Shown one piece after another: positions 23,590 to 34,330 of a stretch of DNA of 64,000 nt. Numbering within the stretch: the stretch's first letter is position 1; each line of letters starts with the position of its first letter. The stretch is from Rallus limicola. Lineage: Eukaryota; Chordata; Aves; Gruiformes; Rallidae. The notes under the pieces were generated by a model. The model saw only the letters and a program-made list of their open reading frames with translations. It did no database searches and was not told the origin of the DNA. Location: NCBI GenBank assembly GCA_022605955.1, contig JAKCOZ010000007.1, positions 31,226,991 to 31,290,990 of the forward strand, read 5' to 3'. The translations under genes and the position numbers were made by a program.

Positions 23590-24620
23590 GAGGTGAAGTT
23601 GGAAGACCCTCCAATCCTTTCAGTTAGTAGGGACTTACCACTGGCTTCAGTAAATGCAAGATCAAATCCCAGGTCCTAGGTAGCTCCCTAAACCAGCCTT
23701 CCAGTCAAAGCACAGCTATCACTAATGTTATGTCAGGTGTGCCTCAGCTTCAAAATCTCCAAGGACAATGATTTCCTAGGTCACTCCTCGCACTGCCCTC
23801 CCAGTGAAGAAGGTTTTGCTCATACCCAATTTCAACTTCCCAAAGGCATTTTGGCATGGACATTGCCCACCATTATTCCTTCTGCTGTACCAGAGAGCAA
23901 TTTGGGTCTGTCTTCACTCTCCTTGTTGAGCAGCTGTGGGCTGCCAGCTGATCGCTCTGAAGCAACTCCTTTACTAGATCAAACAATCCCAGCGTTCGTG
24001 GGTCCCAGAATCTCCTCAAGGCCTCTGACCACCATAGGAGTTCTGCTCTAGAGCATCTCCAGTTCATTTTCATCCTTAATGAACTGGGGAGCCCAAAGGT
24101 GGGTGTCTAGTGCTAAACAAGGGTGAACATAAATTCTCCTTGATCTGCCGGCCACATGGTGGAGCCCAGTGGGTAGTTTACCTTGTTTCCTATATAAGCG
24201 CATATTTGGCTAATATATTCAGTCCATGACATCTTCTCAGCCAGTCAGGTCAGCTGGTGATGGTGCAGGGGGTTTTCCTGCTCCATATGCAGAGCCTTGC
24301 GTCCCTCTTTTGAACTTTGTGAGGTTCCTGTAAAGACAAACCTCCAAATCCTTTGCTTTCTTTTTGAATCAAATGTTCTTCATTTAGCACATCAAGGCCT
24401 CCCTATACTTCAGCATTATCTCCATATTTGCTAAGAGTGTGTTCTGTGTCCTCATGCAGAGCTGCAAAAATGACCAGTGTCAGGGTCAGTATGAATCCCT
24501 AAGCTACTAGTGTCAGCCCTGAGGTTCTTGACTTCTTCCTCACAAACAAATTTCAAGGCACAGATTTTCACTCCTTTAGCCTGATGGCCCACACCATTTA
24601 ACCCATCAAACAGTCTGTTC
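23590..24620 (-). mobile_element. CR1 LINE fragment, old, minus strand
   Basis: Read on the minus strand this is the 3' third of a CR1 element: the end of the reverse transcriptase ORF followed by the 3' UTR. Landmarks on the plus strand, from the element's 3' end inward, are GAAGTTGGAAGACCC (23594), CAAAATCTCCAAGGACAATG (23751), AATGAACTGGGGAGCCCAAA (24077), TGCAGGGGGTTTTCCTGC (24264) and TTGAACTTTGTGAGGTTCC (24311). They follow the order of the CR1 consensus. Many substitutions and small indels have destroyed the frame. The inner (5') boundary is uncertain and could be nearer 24520. Confidence 0.82.
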
Positions 24621-26173
24621 TTGCAGCTGGAAACAGGTAGATAGTGTTTTCCATTGGCCTCATTCTATATGCAGCTCTTCTTGCATAGAGAGTAAAAGAG
24701 GGTTTTCAGTAATACAATGCTATGCATTTAAATCAAAATCACTAGTTCCCATAATCCCAGAACTGAAGAATTTTAAAGATAAGAGCATGGTGAACAGTGA
24801 TGCTTTTGTCACTACGTTAAGTTGTATCCACTGAGGTCATCTGTAAAGCTTTGACTAAAGCCAGGGAACATCTCTTAGATTTTACATAGAGGAGGAAGTT
24901 GGCAACGCAGAGACTAAGCAGAGCCAATCCTCCTGGCTCCACAAGCTGCACAGCAACAGCTTCATATGGCTACAAGCCATCAGGCACAAACTACCATACA
25001 CAGCCATGCAGAAGTCAAACTTCTGGGAGGAGGTCATAGGCAGGAGGCACCAGGAGGATGTTGGAGACCCACCACTCCATTGCAGAGCAGAACTGTCTTT
25101 CAGCTGGCTTCCAGAGGGAGCTGGCAACATCTCCCTTCAGTTAAGCAATTTTCTGACTTTGCTGTTGAAATCTTTGACCCTCATTTTTAAATTAATCCAT
25201 TCACTTAACTTCACTTTTATAATGGGACAATAAAGTTCTGGGGGAAAAGCCATGCATTTCAGTCTCTACTGCACTAAACATTAAAATACCAGTGCGTGAT
25301 TGTTCTTTAGTGGCTTTTAAATCGCCAGGAAATGAGCTCTCCATGAGCAGGTAAGGTGGGGGTTTTGTTGACAATTATGAGTCAGATGACACACAAGGGA
25401 AGCAAAGGGAGAGGGAGAAAATTATCTTCCTAATCTGTTCTCAAAGAGAGTGTCAGAGTGGGCTCCTGCTGAAGCCAAGTATTTTAGAATTCAAATGACT
25501 GGGCACAAATCTGTTTCCAGTGTGAACTGACAGCACATGAATACCTGTGACCTGAAAAAGTGCAAGGAACCAGCACTGTACATCTTCCACAGCCACTGTC
25601 CGGGTGAGAACAAATAAGTCAGCAAGATGAGTCTTTGTGCCTTCAGCTCACACAAACAATCTTCCAAAATGCAAATGCAAAAAAGGCAGTTAATAATAGA
25701 AGACATCAGTTGCCAAATCAAAATATCAAGTTGCGGATATACATGTTTCTCTGAAGTGGCAAGGGATAATGACTCCATGCAATGGTTGGAAATAGTGCTC
25801 CAAAGCAGTAAGGTGGCCTTGACAGACTGTACATGTTAAAAAGATTATATTAATATCCATATATTATGAAAGAACTAGCCAAAACTCAAATGATGCCTTT
25901 AAGGATCTGGCTGCTAATCTTCAACATGGAAAAGGGAAATTTCCATTGGGCAGCACCACTTCTCAGAGAACTTGTGGACCTTGCAAGTTATTTCATTGAC
26001 CTTGGAAAACCTCACCTTTCTGCAGTCAGTGGCTAGGCTTTCCCTGAGCTCACATGGACCAGGATTCCCAAAAGCAGCAGCTGTGGAGACGCACAGGACC
26101 ATCCTGGGGTGCTTCGCACCATCTCTGATCCCAATTCTGTAGCTCCCAAAGCATCACCAAGCACCCTCGAGCA
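24621..26173. other. Unique non-coding sequence between CR1 copies
   Basis: No exon or repeat recognised. Overlapping opposite-strand frames at 24882-25233 and 25491-25839 have no motif. Confidence 0.4.
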
Positions 26174-27214
26174 TGAGGGAATGGCTGTGGATGTTGCCTA
26201 CTTTAGTAAAGCCCTTGACACCACATCATTCTCCTGGAGAAATACTCTCTGCTGGGAAAAAGCTGGCTGGATGACCAGGCCCAAAGACTTGTGGTGAATA
26301 GTTAAATCCAGCTGGCAGATGGTCACAAGTGGTGTTCCCCAGGGTTCAGTACTGGGGGCAGTTCTCTTTAATATCTTTATCAATCATTTGGACAAGAGGA
26401 GATCGAGTGCACCCTCAGTAAGTTTGCAGATGACACCAAGTTTGGGCTGGAGTGTTGATCTGCTTGAGGGTAGGAAGCCTCTGGATAGGCTGGATTGATG
26501 GGCCAAACTAACTCTGTAAGGTTCAACAATGCCAAGTGCCAGATCCTGCATTTTTGTCACAGCAACCCTAGTCTTCCAGAACAGTGGCTGGAAAGCTGCG
26601 CATAATAAAAGGACCTGACAGTATTGGTCAATAGACTGTGACCCAACAGTGTACCCAGGTGGCCAAGAAAATCAACAACATCCTGGCTTGTATCAGAACT
26701 AGTGTGGTCAGCAAGACTGCGGAAGTGATTGTCCCCTCTACTCAGTTCTGGTGAGGCCACACCTTGGGTGCTGTGTTGCTTTAAGCCCTTCACTACAAAA
26801 AAATCATTGATGTGCTGGAGCATTTCCACAGAAGGACAAGTGAAGCTGGTGAAGGGTCTAGAGCACAAGTCTGATGAGGAGCAGCTGAGGGAACTGGGGT
26901 TGTTTAGCCTGAAGAAAAGGAGGCTAAGGGGAGATCTTATCAGTCTCTCAGCTACCTCAGAGGTTGTAGCCAGCTGGGGGTTGGCATGTTTTCCCAAATA
27001 ACAAGCAATAGGACAAGAGGAAATGGCTTCAGGTTGTGCCCAGAGAGGTTTAAATTGGATATTAGGAAAAATTTATTCACTGAAAAGGTTTATCAGAACA
27101 GAGTTCTTCAACGGGGTTGAGTCACCATCTATGAGGTGGTTAAAAGGTGCATAGATGTGGCACTTAGGCACATGGCTTAGTGGTGGATTTGGCAGTGCTA
27201 GGTTTATGGTTCAA
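26174..27214 (+). mobile_element. CR1 LINE fragment with reverse transcriptase remnant
   Basis: This is about 1 kb of the 3' part of a CR1 non-LTR retrotransposon. It starts in the reverse transcriptase domain with GGCTGTGGATGTTGCCTACT. It continues through GTGGTGTTCCCCAGGG (the GVPQGS-type motif) and TTTGCAGATGACACC (the A/F-x-DD-type catalytic segment, here LQMT/FADDT in alternative frames). It ends with the C-terminal region, which codes for [18 protein letters not shown] from about 26850. Small deletions, for example after CTCCTGGAGAAA at 26250, and frame changes inactivate it. The copy stops at GTGCTAGGTTTATGGTT, just short of the normal 3' end, where it abuts an inverted CR1 tail. Confidence 0.93.
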
Positions 27215-27216
27215 CT

Positions 27217-27300
27217 TAGAATCATAGAATCATTTAGACTGGAAAAGACCTTTAAGACCATCAAGTTCAAATGTTCCACTGTTAAACTCCTCTGGTATGT
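27217..27300 (-). mobile_element. CR1 3' end, inverted, abutting the previous copy
   Basis: On the plus strand it reads AGAATCATAGAATCATTTAG followed by ACTGGAAAAGACCTTTAAGA, the reverse complement of a CR1 3' terminus. It begins within a few bases of where the plus-strand CR1 is cut off, giving a tail-to-tail arrangement. It extends to about 27290-27300, slightly past the end missing from the upstream copy, which favours a separate insertion over a simple inversion. Confidence 0.85.
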
Positions 27301-28190
27301 TACTACAGTCTGGGGGTTTTGTAAGCACTCATTCATTTATTTTTCATTCATGTCCATCAGTGAGCAGAAAGGTGGAGAAGACAGTTCATGAGAAGACAGA
27401 AATACTCAAAATCAGACTCAATTCCTTCAGTGTGACTGCAGATGTGAAAAATTAAAGCTTCCCTTTGGGAAATTTTCATGGTGATTATTGTTATAATAAA
27501 CTACTAAGTGATGGAGCAGTTACTTGATAATTATGGAGACAGAATCCATCTGTCAGATTGCCTGTTAAAGTGGTGGACTTTTTTCAAATATTAATGTGTC
27601 TGCATGGGCACTGTGCTTCTAACATCCCTGAGGTGCAATAACCACGTGATTTATGGCAGCACAGAGCTGCTTGCAGGGTAGACTTTGTTAACATTTGGGA
27701 ACAGCTGTGCAAAGTTTTCTAACCTAACTTGAAATTAGTGTTAAAAAGAGATGCCAAAATTGACAGAATATACAATTAAATCCTACCTGGTCCTCCACTG
27801 TGTAAAAGGAGCCTTAATGGTTATGATATAAATTTTCATGAGAGAAATAATTTGATTTGTGCCGTAAATCAGCTCGCCTGACTCACAGAGCCTCAGATCT
27901 CTCTCAAACGAGGGACCTCCCAGAGGCAGAGCTGTGCTTTTGTTTGCCCTGCCATTTGAGCTGACAGCCTGGCTAAGAGTCAGCAATAAAATGGTGACGT
28001 GAAGATCTTATTTCCTTTCTAATGGAAAAGTATTTCACCATGTGATAAGAATAAAATAAAAGAAATATCACAGGCTTGTACAAAGGCCTAGTATAAAATA
28101 ATAATAATAATTGTAATTCCCTTTAAACCTTCTGCGATCCCCTGGCAGAGATGCAATTATCTTTTCATCTTTCCAGGAACTGAAACCCTC
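27301..28190. other. Unique sequence upstream of promoter-like cluster
   Basis: No exon recognised. A TGACGTGA CRE-like site lies at 27995-28002, and an (AAT)n-like run at 28096-28111. The segment 27880-27980 looks compositionally constrained and could be a conserved element or a small exon on the minus strand, but nothing proves this. Confidence 0.35.
28096..28111. repeat. (AAT)n short microsatellite
   Basis: About five AAT units, AT-rich on both sides. Confidence 0.8.
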
Positions 28191-28237
28191 ACCAAAAAAA
28201 ATCACAGCCTGTTAACACTCAAATCACGTGGCGGCTG

Positions 28238-28247
28238 TCTCGCGAGA
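28238..28247. promoter_or_regulatory. TCTCGCGAGA (CGCG) element
   Basis: A perfect 10-bp palindrome. In vertebrates this sequence is strongly enriched close to transcription start sites and can drive bidirectional transcription. Two CpGs preserved in one decamer argue against neutral decay. Confidence 0.65.
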
Positions 28248-28267
28248 GAGGCTGCAGCGGCGTGGGC

Positions 28268-28281
28268 ATTACCAGGGCAAC
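28268..28281. promoter_or_regulatory. RFX X-box-like site
   Basis: Two imperfect inverted half-sites, ATTACC and GGCAAC, are separated by AG. One base departs from the X-box consensus. RFX factors use such sites at ciliary gene promoters. Confidence 0.45.
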
Positions 28282-28300
28282 GGCGGTCATACCACCCCTG

Positions 28301-28720
28301 AAATCAGCTCTTGTTTTTCCTCACACCGTCAACTTGTGTTTGGACATTGCTCTGCTGTTAGCTGAAGAGGAGGGCACCACAAGGACAACATACAGCTGCT
28401 GATGTTTTTATTGGCACACTCAGCAAAAAGGGAAGATCAGAGAGTTCTTGATGGTTGATACAGGGATGAAAAATGACTTTTTTTTTCTTTTTCAGTTAAA
28501 TTAATTTGGCATCAGTCAGCCAGTGCCAACTCTGCTAGCACAGCATGAGAAATACCCTTCACCGGCTGCTGCCAGGGTGCCACAGCTCTGATGGATGGGT
28601 GGCCCAGCCACTTCTGGTTGTTTGTTGTAGGAAAGTGTCAGTCCAAACAAATTTCTGTAGGAGTGTGCAAGAAATTATACAAGACCAAAAAAACCCACTT
28701 GCATATATGTTGTCACAGCC
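28301..28720. other. Flank of promoter-like cluster
   Basis: No exon recognised with confidence. A strong acceptor-like pyrimidine tract ending in CAG lies at 28479-28496, but the sequence after it has no long frame and no matching donor that I can defend. Confidence 0.35.
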
Positions 28721-29220
28721 AGACTAGATCATAAAATCCCCTGTCACTGGCAGGGCCACCAACCTCCAGGCCTGGATCTACATAAAGTTGCCCAGGGCCC
28801 CATCCAACCTGGCCTTGAACACTCCCAGGGACGGGGCACCCGCCCCTTCTCTGGGCAGCCTGTTCCAGCCCCTCACCACTCTCTCTGTAAAGAACTTCCC
28901 CCTCATATCTAATCTAAACCTTCCTTCCTTCAGCGTTAATCCGTTCCCCCTTGTCCTGCCATTGTCTACCCTTTTTAAAAGTTGATTCCCCTCCTGTTTA
29001 TAAGCTCCTTTCAGGTTCTGGAAGGCTGCAATGAGGTCCCCCTCAGTCTTCTCTTGTCTAGGCTGAACAAGCCCAGCTCCCTCAGCCTCTCTTCATAGGG
29101 GAGGTGCTCCAGCCCTCTGATCATCTTCATGGCCCTCCTCTGAACCCTCACCAAGAGTTCTACGGGCCCCAGATCTGGACACAGTATTCCAGATGGGGCC
29201 TCGTGAGAGCAGAGCAGAAT
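28721..29220 (-). mobile_element. CR1 LINE fragment, minus strand
   Basis: A well-preserved 500-bp CR1 3' portion. On the plus strand it runs from near the element's 3' end, through CCATCCAACCTGGCCTTGAA (28801) and GGTGCTCCAGCCCTCTGATC (29103), to the inner part ending with GGCCTCGTGAGAGCAGAG (29197). The minus-strand frame (29011-29235) reads [20 protein letters not shown], typical of the C-terminal part of CR1 ORF2. The terminal repeat itself is degraded (ATCATAAAATCC near 28729). Confidence 0.94.
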
Positions 29221-30045
29221 TTTTACAAGAGACAATCACAACTCCAGAAGGAGTCCTGTAGCAATCATTTCCTGGCTTTGTTTATATCAGCACTGAAGAT
29301 AGACAGGTAATTGGCTTAAACTGCACTGAAAACATGATGAGATCCACCAGATAGAGAAGCAGCATTATTGCCCTTGAAGTGCCAATTAGAAACGCATTAG
29401 ATCCAGAGCAGTGCTTAGAGTTGATGATGATGACTCTGGGCTATTTGCAGCCAGCTTTCAATCTGTATTACCCATAGTTTAGTGCATGACCTCCCACCAG
29501 CTGTCTTCCCAGAGTCTTCAGTTATCTCACATAAGAGACACTTGAGACCACCACCTGTGGTGAGATAAAGTAAAGGTTACACTCATTTCAGACTTGCGCT
29601 GATGACTGAAATGCTGTAATCAGTGGAGTGGATTAAATCCTCTCCAGGGAGAACAGAAGATGCTCTAGGATTGCTTGCTCACCCTTTTCCTCTGAGTCGT
29701 ATTGGTCAAATTCTTTATACAATCAGCTGGTGTTTGTCTCTGATGGACACCTGGCCCTTGCTGGCCCCCAGTGAGCTCACTCTTTCCCAGTGAAGGGAAG
29801 CCAGCAGGACCACTTGTATTCTGGATAGCTGAATATCGCCCAGATCTCATTTTAGACTGTAACCATGACAAACCCACCTGCCTGAGTCTCACCTAAATTT
29901 TTCTTCCAGCTGTTTGTAATGCTTATAAATTACCCTGAGAGGTCACTGTTGAAACAAGAGCTTTTCAAAGGTAGGTTTTCACTGTGTATTTACCAATAAC
30001 ACTGTCCTTACCTGGGTATTTTATAGGGAGGACTAACAGCCCTGT
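29221..30045. other. Unique sequence between CR1 copies
   Basis: No gene or repeat recognised. Confidence 0.4.
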
Positions 30046-30295
30046 ATGGCTTCAAGTTGGAGCACAGGAAGTTCCGCACCAATATGCAAAAGAACTTTTT
30101 TACAGTGAGGGTGACAGAGCCCTGGGACAGGTTGCCCAGGGGGGTTGTGGAGTCTCCTTCTCTGGAGATATTCAAGACCCATCTGGATGCCTACTTGTGC
30201 AACCTGTCCTAGGGAACCTGGAGGTTTGTCAGGGCATTTGGGCTCAATGATCTCAGGAAGTCCCTTCCAACCCCTACAATTCTGTGATTCTGTGA
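30046..30295 (+). mobile_element. CR1 LINE 3' end, plus strand
   Basis: This 250-bp 5'-truncated CR1 runs from GGCTTCAAGTTGGAGCACAG, through GACAGGTTGCCCAGGGGGG and GGAGATATTCAAGACCC, to the terminal AAGTCCCTTCCAACCCC and ATTCTGTGATTCTGTG. It is a typical short insertion in good condition. Confidence 0.93.
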
Positions 30296-33200
30296 AGCTT
30301 ATTTTGGCTTCATGCTGCCAGGTGCCACATCTTTTACAAGCGAGCAGCTACATCTATTGTTGTGAGTTGTGTCAACAGTTTGCAGAAACACTCACTGAGT
30401 GGGCTGTTCACTATTATCTGGTTGCCACAGCAAAACCACACAAAGCTCTTCCCAGAGGGAGCTCTGAAAATCGTACTGTGTGCAGCATGATTTTTGGCCA
30501 TTATTAGGAGTTTCTTATATTTTTACAAGGGAACAAATCCTCATTGTGAAACAAGGAGCCTTTCTTACTGAACCCCAACAAAGCCTTATTTTTTTGGAAC
30601 AGCTCCCAGAGCTATCTCATCAGGTCTAGAAGGCAAAAGAAACAATTGTTAAACATAACAGAGAACCGCATAGCACTGATCTCCTTTCTACAAGCTGGAT
30701 TTTCCAAGCACACCATGAAACTGCAGGTGGATGTGGTGGGGTCTTGATGGACTGATAATCTGGATGCCATTAACACAGGCCATTCTGGGAGCCCCCTCTC
30801 TCTGCTATGGGCTCTGTGAGATTCCAGCACACCCAGACATTCCTGTTCATTCCCCACACCATCTTAGCCTTTCTATTACTATTGCCTGCAAAAAAAAACC
30901 CAACAAAATGGAGCAGAGAGAAAATAATCTTTCCTGCCACAGAAAAATAGCCACAAAGTTATCTAGAATTATAACAAAAAAAAAAATCTAAGAGATTCCT
31001 CAAAGCCTACCTTGCAATAAAAGGGTAGAGAATTAAGTGTCTGAATTTAAAATAATTGTGTGTACAAAATCCCGTGCCAACAAGAGCTTTTCAAGATTGG
31101 CAGGCAGATAATCAGGACAAAAAGACTGAGAAGAAATCTTATACCACTGATCTGAACTGCAAACAATAAATATTTGACTTTTTCTTATCTCATGGAGAAT
31201 TATACTAATGCTTTCTTGAATTTCAAAGAATTTTGGCATTTAGACTACTTTTTATTCTCTTCTGTTACTGAGGAAAGAATTGTACTTCTAATTTATTATT
31301 CAGATGGACTAGCTAGGATTGAGTTACCTGATGGGATGAAATTCAGTACCAAGTCTGAACCTCATCTGACTTAAAAACTCACATCTACTCACACTGTTAA
31401 GTAAAAAACAAAATGAATGAAGAAAGTATCAACATATCTCCAAAAGCAGAAGTTGCTCTGTAGATTTGCTGCCTACTTAGACAGGATTGCCCGTGATCCA
31501 TTATTTTCCAAAAAGTGCTAAACTGTCTGTTACATACAAGAATATAACATCACCCCTTCTAAACACTTGGTATAGCCTTAACAGGTGGGACATTCCCTGC
31601 TTGTATTTGGTTTTCCCTTTCTGACCATGCTTACTGCAATTTTGTGTTCATAATGTCTAGGTCCCTTTAAAGCCAAAGAAAAAGAAAACTTTTTTCCTTT
31701 CTTTTTCTCATGTGATGTGATTTGCTCATAGTTTTTCCTTCTCCACAAGGCTAACATAGATTTCTCCCTTTTGAATTTATAAAACACAGCTGGTCACACT
31801 GTCAAACTGCAAATACCAATGCATGCCAGCCAGCAGGTGAATGTTAAACTAAAAAAGGAAGATGTTCAGAGAAACATCCATTTCAAAATGTGGATTATAC
31901 CTAGATATCCTCTTTATATTCTTAGTTCAGAACCTCAGTGCTTTTAGAGTTTTGCTCTCCATTGATCATAAACACACATACAAATTCTGTCTTCATGCAG
32001 CCATATAGAAATGCATATGCTTACTATTTCCATTATTACATGACTGGACTGGGACTGTTCTCTTGTATCTGCTCTTTGTTTCCTCTTTCCCTCTGTCATA
32101 TGCTTTGTACAGTGCATTTTCTTCTATATCTAAGGGAACTGTGAAACCTTTCCCGTTGCTGCTCTGAATCTCTCCCTCTCCTGTCTGGTCATCCTCACTC
32201 TGCTCTTTCTCCAATGAAAAAAATATTTTCCCTCAAGCAAAATCACCCTGTACCTGGGTCTTCTTTTGAAAATTAGTATCTTGTTATCATGTGCTGCTGG
32301 CCAACACGGTGTCAAGGAAACCTGTTTTCCTAATGGCTGTCTTCTGCTCCCTCTTCAAACACGCTATCTCACAAGGCATCAGAAGCCAGAAGTTGCTATA
32401 CTTTCATCCTCACCTTGCATCATTTCTTCTTTCATTTTTCAGTATGCTCCTACTTTTTCTTCCTAACTCTTTCCTCCCCTGAGATATTCCCTTCATTCTC
32501 ATCTGTGGTTTCACTGGGACAAGAAACTGACTCATTCAGGATGCATGTTTATAGCCTTCAAAGATTACATTATTGACAAAATCAATTGCACTTTCAGTAC
32601 CTCACCCAGCTTCAGAAGTCTAAAAGGTAGCTTACTCTTCTAAGGTAAGTGATATGAATCCCACCCTGGTTATGAAAAACCTGTATCAGTAAGAGAAAAT
32701 TGTTCACAGCATTGTGTTCCATCTTCTCTTGTACAGGATAGCTATAACAGGGGTCATAAGGGTTATGTCAATTAAAAGTATATTAAGGAACCTCTCCCAG
32801 AAACTCTTGACTATACTTCTATGATCCATAGCAGCTGTTGGTACAGGAGATGTAATTGTTTAACAGGCTGTCTATACTGTGAAATAAGTTCCACACCGAA
32901 GACCATCATATCCCTCACCAGGCTGTACTCCAAGCGCAAGACTCCCTGACTTTGCCTTATATATAAAAGGAAAATATGGATTTGAAAACAAAAGCAAAAA
33001 CAAAACATAAAAACCTATCAAATTAACTATATAATTAAGTTATTGTCTGTCTCATTCTTTGTCCACAAGGAGAAGTTAATAAACCGCACTGTGCAATTGA
33101 TACATATCACTCATACAAATGGGCGGTGAGGGCACTCTGTAAGAGGCAGAAGCAAAGTGAAGAGCAATCCTATGTTGGCAAGATGTGTACAAGATGACAT

Positions 33201-33699
33201 TTAATGTAAGTGAATCATAAAATATGAGTAGAGATTTATTACTGGTAATGATGACCAGAAGCATTGCATGATAACATGCTTTTTATTTTTGGAAAAAGGA
33301 AACGGTATTCATCATTCTTTCCTTGCATCACACAATTTCAATTGTTAAATATATACTTTTCAACTAAATTAGGTCTAACTCTTGATGTTGGCTTCAGAAT
33401 TACCTCAAACTTCTAGGAAAAAAAACCCAGAAATTAATTGTTTTTATTATCAGTCTGATTGATTTGTCAGATATAAAAATAGCAAATGTGTAAAAGATAA
33501 CCTTATATTTTCCTATATTTTTATTTTCAACTGTCAAATAGTTCTTAAGCCAATCCTTTGCAACTGCATGTAGCAGCATCATATAAAACCATTTCAGAAG
33601 TTCCCTCTTAAAAGTCCATCAAGTTTTTAATGATTTTTCAGAGTTCAGTACCTCTTGGGGTTAGGAATTCATTCTCGTTTTCCAGGAGAAGGGTATTAA
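30296..33699. other. Unique AT-rich non-coding sequence
   Basis: No gene or transposable element recognised. Frames are short and of biased composition (for example K/F-rich near 31600-31800). Confidence 0.4.
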
Positions 33700-34330
33700 T
33701 TATATTCACTTTACCCCCATTCACACACCTTTAACAGAGCTTCTTTTCTTTTCCCCTCTCTTTTAATATTTATGGATTTTCCTCTCCTGAGCTTTCAATG
33801 TTTTAGACTAAATAGGTCAAACTCTTTTAGCCTTTTTGCATAAGGTGCCCCTTTTCTTAATTAGCTTTAACAGTTCCTCTCTCCATTCATCTCTGCATGT
33901 CCATGACCACAATCATTTAATCTCATGTCTCACCATCTTCTGTTGCATTCCTAATACACAATAAGTCACCTGGAAATACTTCCTCTAGTGCCTTTTATGA
34001 CAGCCTTGCTTTATTTTTTTCATTGAATATAGTGGATTAGCAGTACATGAGCATTCTATGATTGAAATATGAACCCTCACAAGAAACAAATTTCCAGGTT
34101 ATTAGCAAAAACTTTAATTAGGTTGTTAGTGCAGAGGTTTGCATTTTGCCCAGTTGAGTTTCACCTCTTCTGTAATTCCAGCCTGTCCAGCTCTTCCTGG
34201 AAGCTAACCTCCTGCCTTGCAACACTGGCTATACCTCTCAGCTTCAAGAAACTACAAAAAGTTGTAAGCACACACTTATCTTTAAACCTGTGGCCATTAA
34301 TATAGCACACTGCACAGTGTCACTGCTCAA
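33700..34330 (-). mobile_element. Ancient CR1/L3-like LINE relic, minus strand
   Basis: Heavily decayed, but several ordered landmarks match the reverse complement of amniote CR1/L3 elements. These are TTAGACTAAATAGGTCAAAC with CTTTTAGCC (33805-33833), TTTGCATTTTGCCCAGTTGA (34136), CCAGCCTGTCCAGCTCTTCC (34179) and CACTGGCTATACCTCTCAGC (34222), followed by GTAAGCACACACTTA. Divergence is much greater than in the other CR1 copies here, so the insertion is old. Ends are approximate, and intervening stretches do not match visibly. Confidence 0.6.

Larger units (their letters stand above)
28220..28300. promoter_or_regulatory. Compact CpG-rich promoter-like cluster
   Basis: About 80 bp contain eight CpGs in a CpG-poor setting. 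Three recognisable promoter elements sit within 57 bp: an E-box, CACGTG, at 28225-28230; the palindromic TCTCGCGAGA at 28238-28247, an element found near TATA-less CpG promoters and bound by BANP or ZBTB33; and ATTACCAGGGCAAC at 28268-28281, an RFX X-box-like site matching GTNRCC-N2-RGYAAC except at the first base. X-boxes mark genes for cilia. No TATA box is seen, and the symmetry of the elements gives no direction. I could not identify the exon it would serve. A GGTGAG donor-like sequence on the minus strand (plus-strand 28185-28190) is one possible first-exon end. Confidence 0.55.

Noticed and set aside
26557..26997. 146-codon minus-strand open frame
   Set aside because: Antisense to the CR1 reverse transcriptase remnant.
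28477..28560. Possible exon after a strong acceptor-like pyrimidine tract downstream of the promoter-like cluster
   Set aside because: The following sequence has stops in all frames within a short distance and no convincing donor. Acceptor-like tracts are common by chance.
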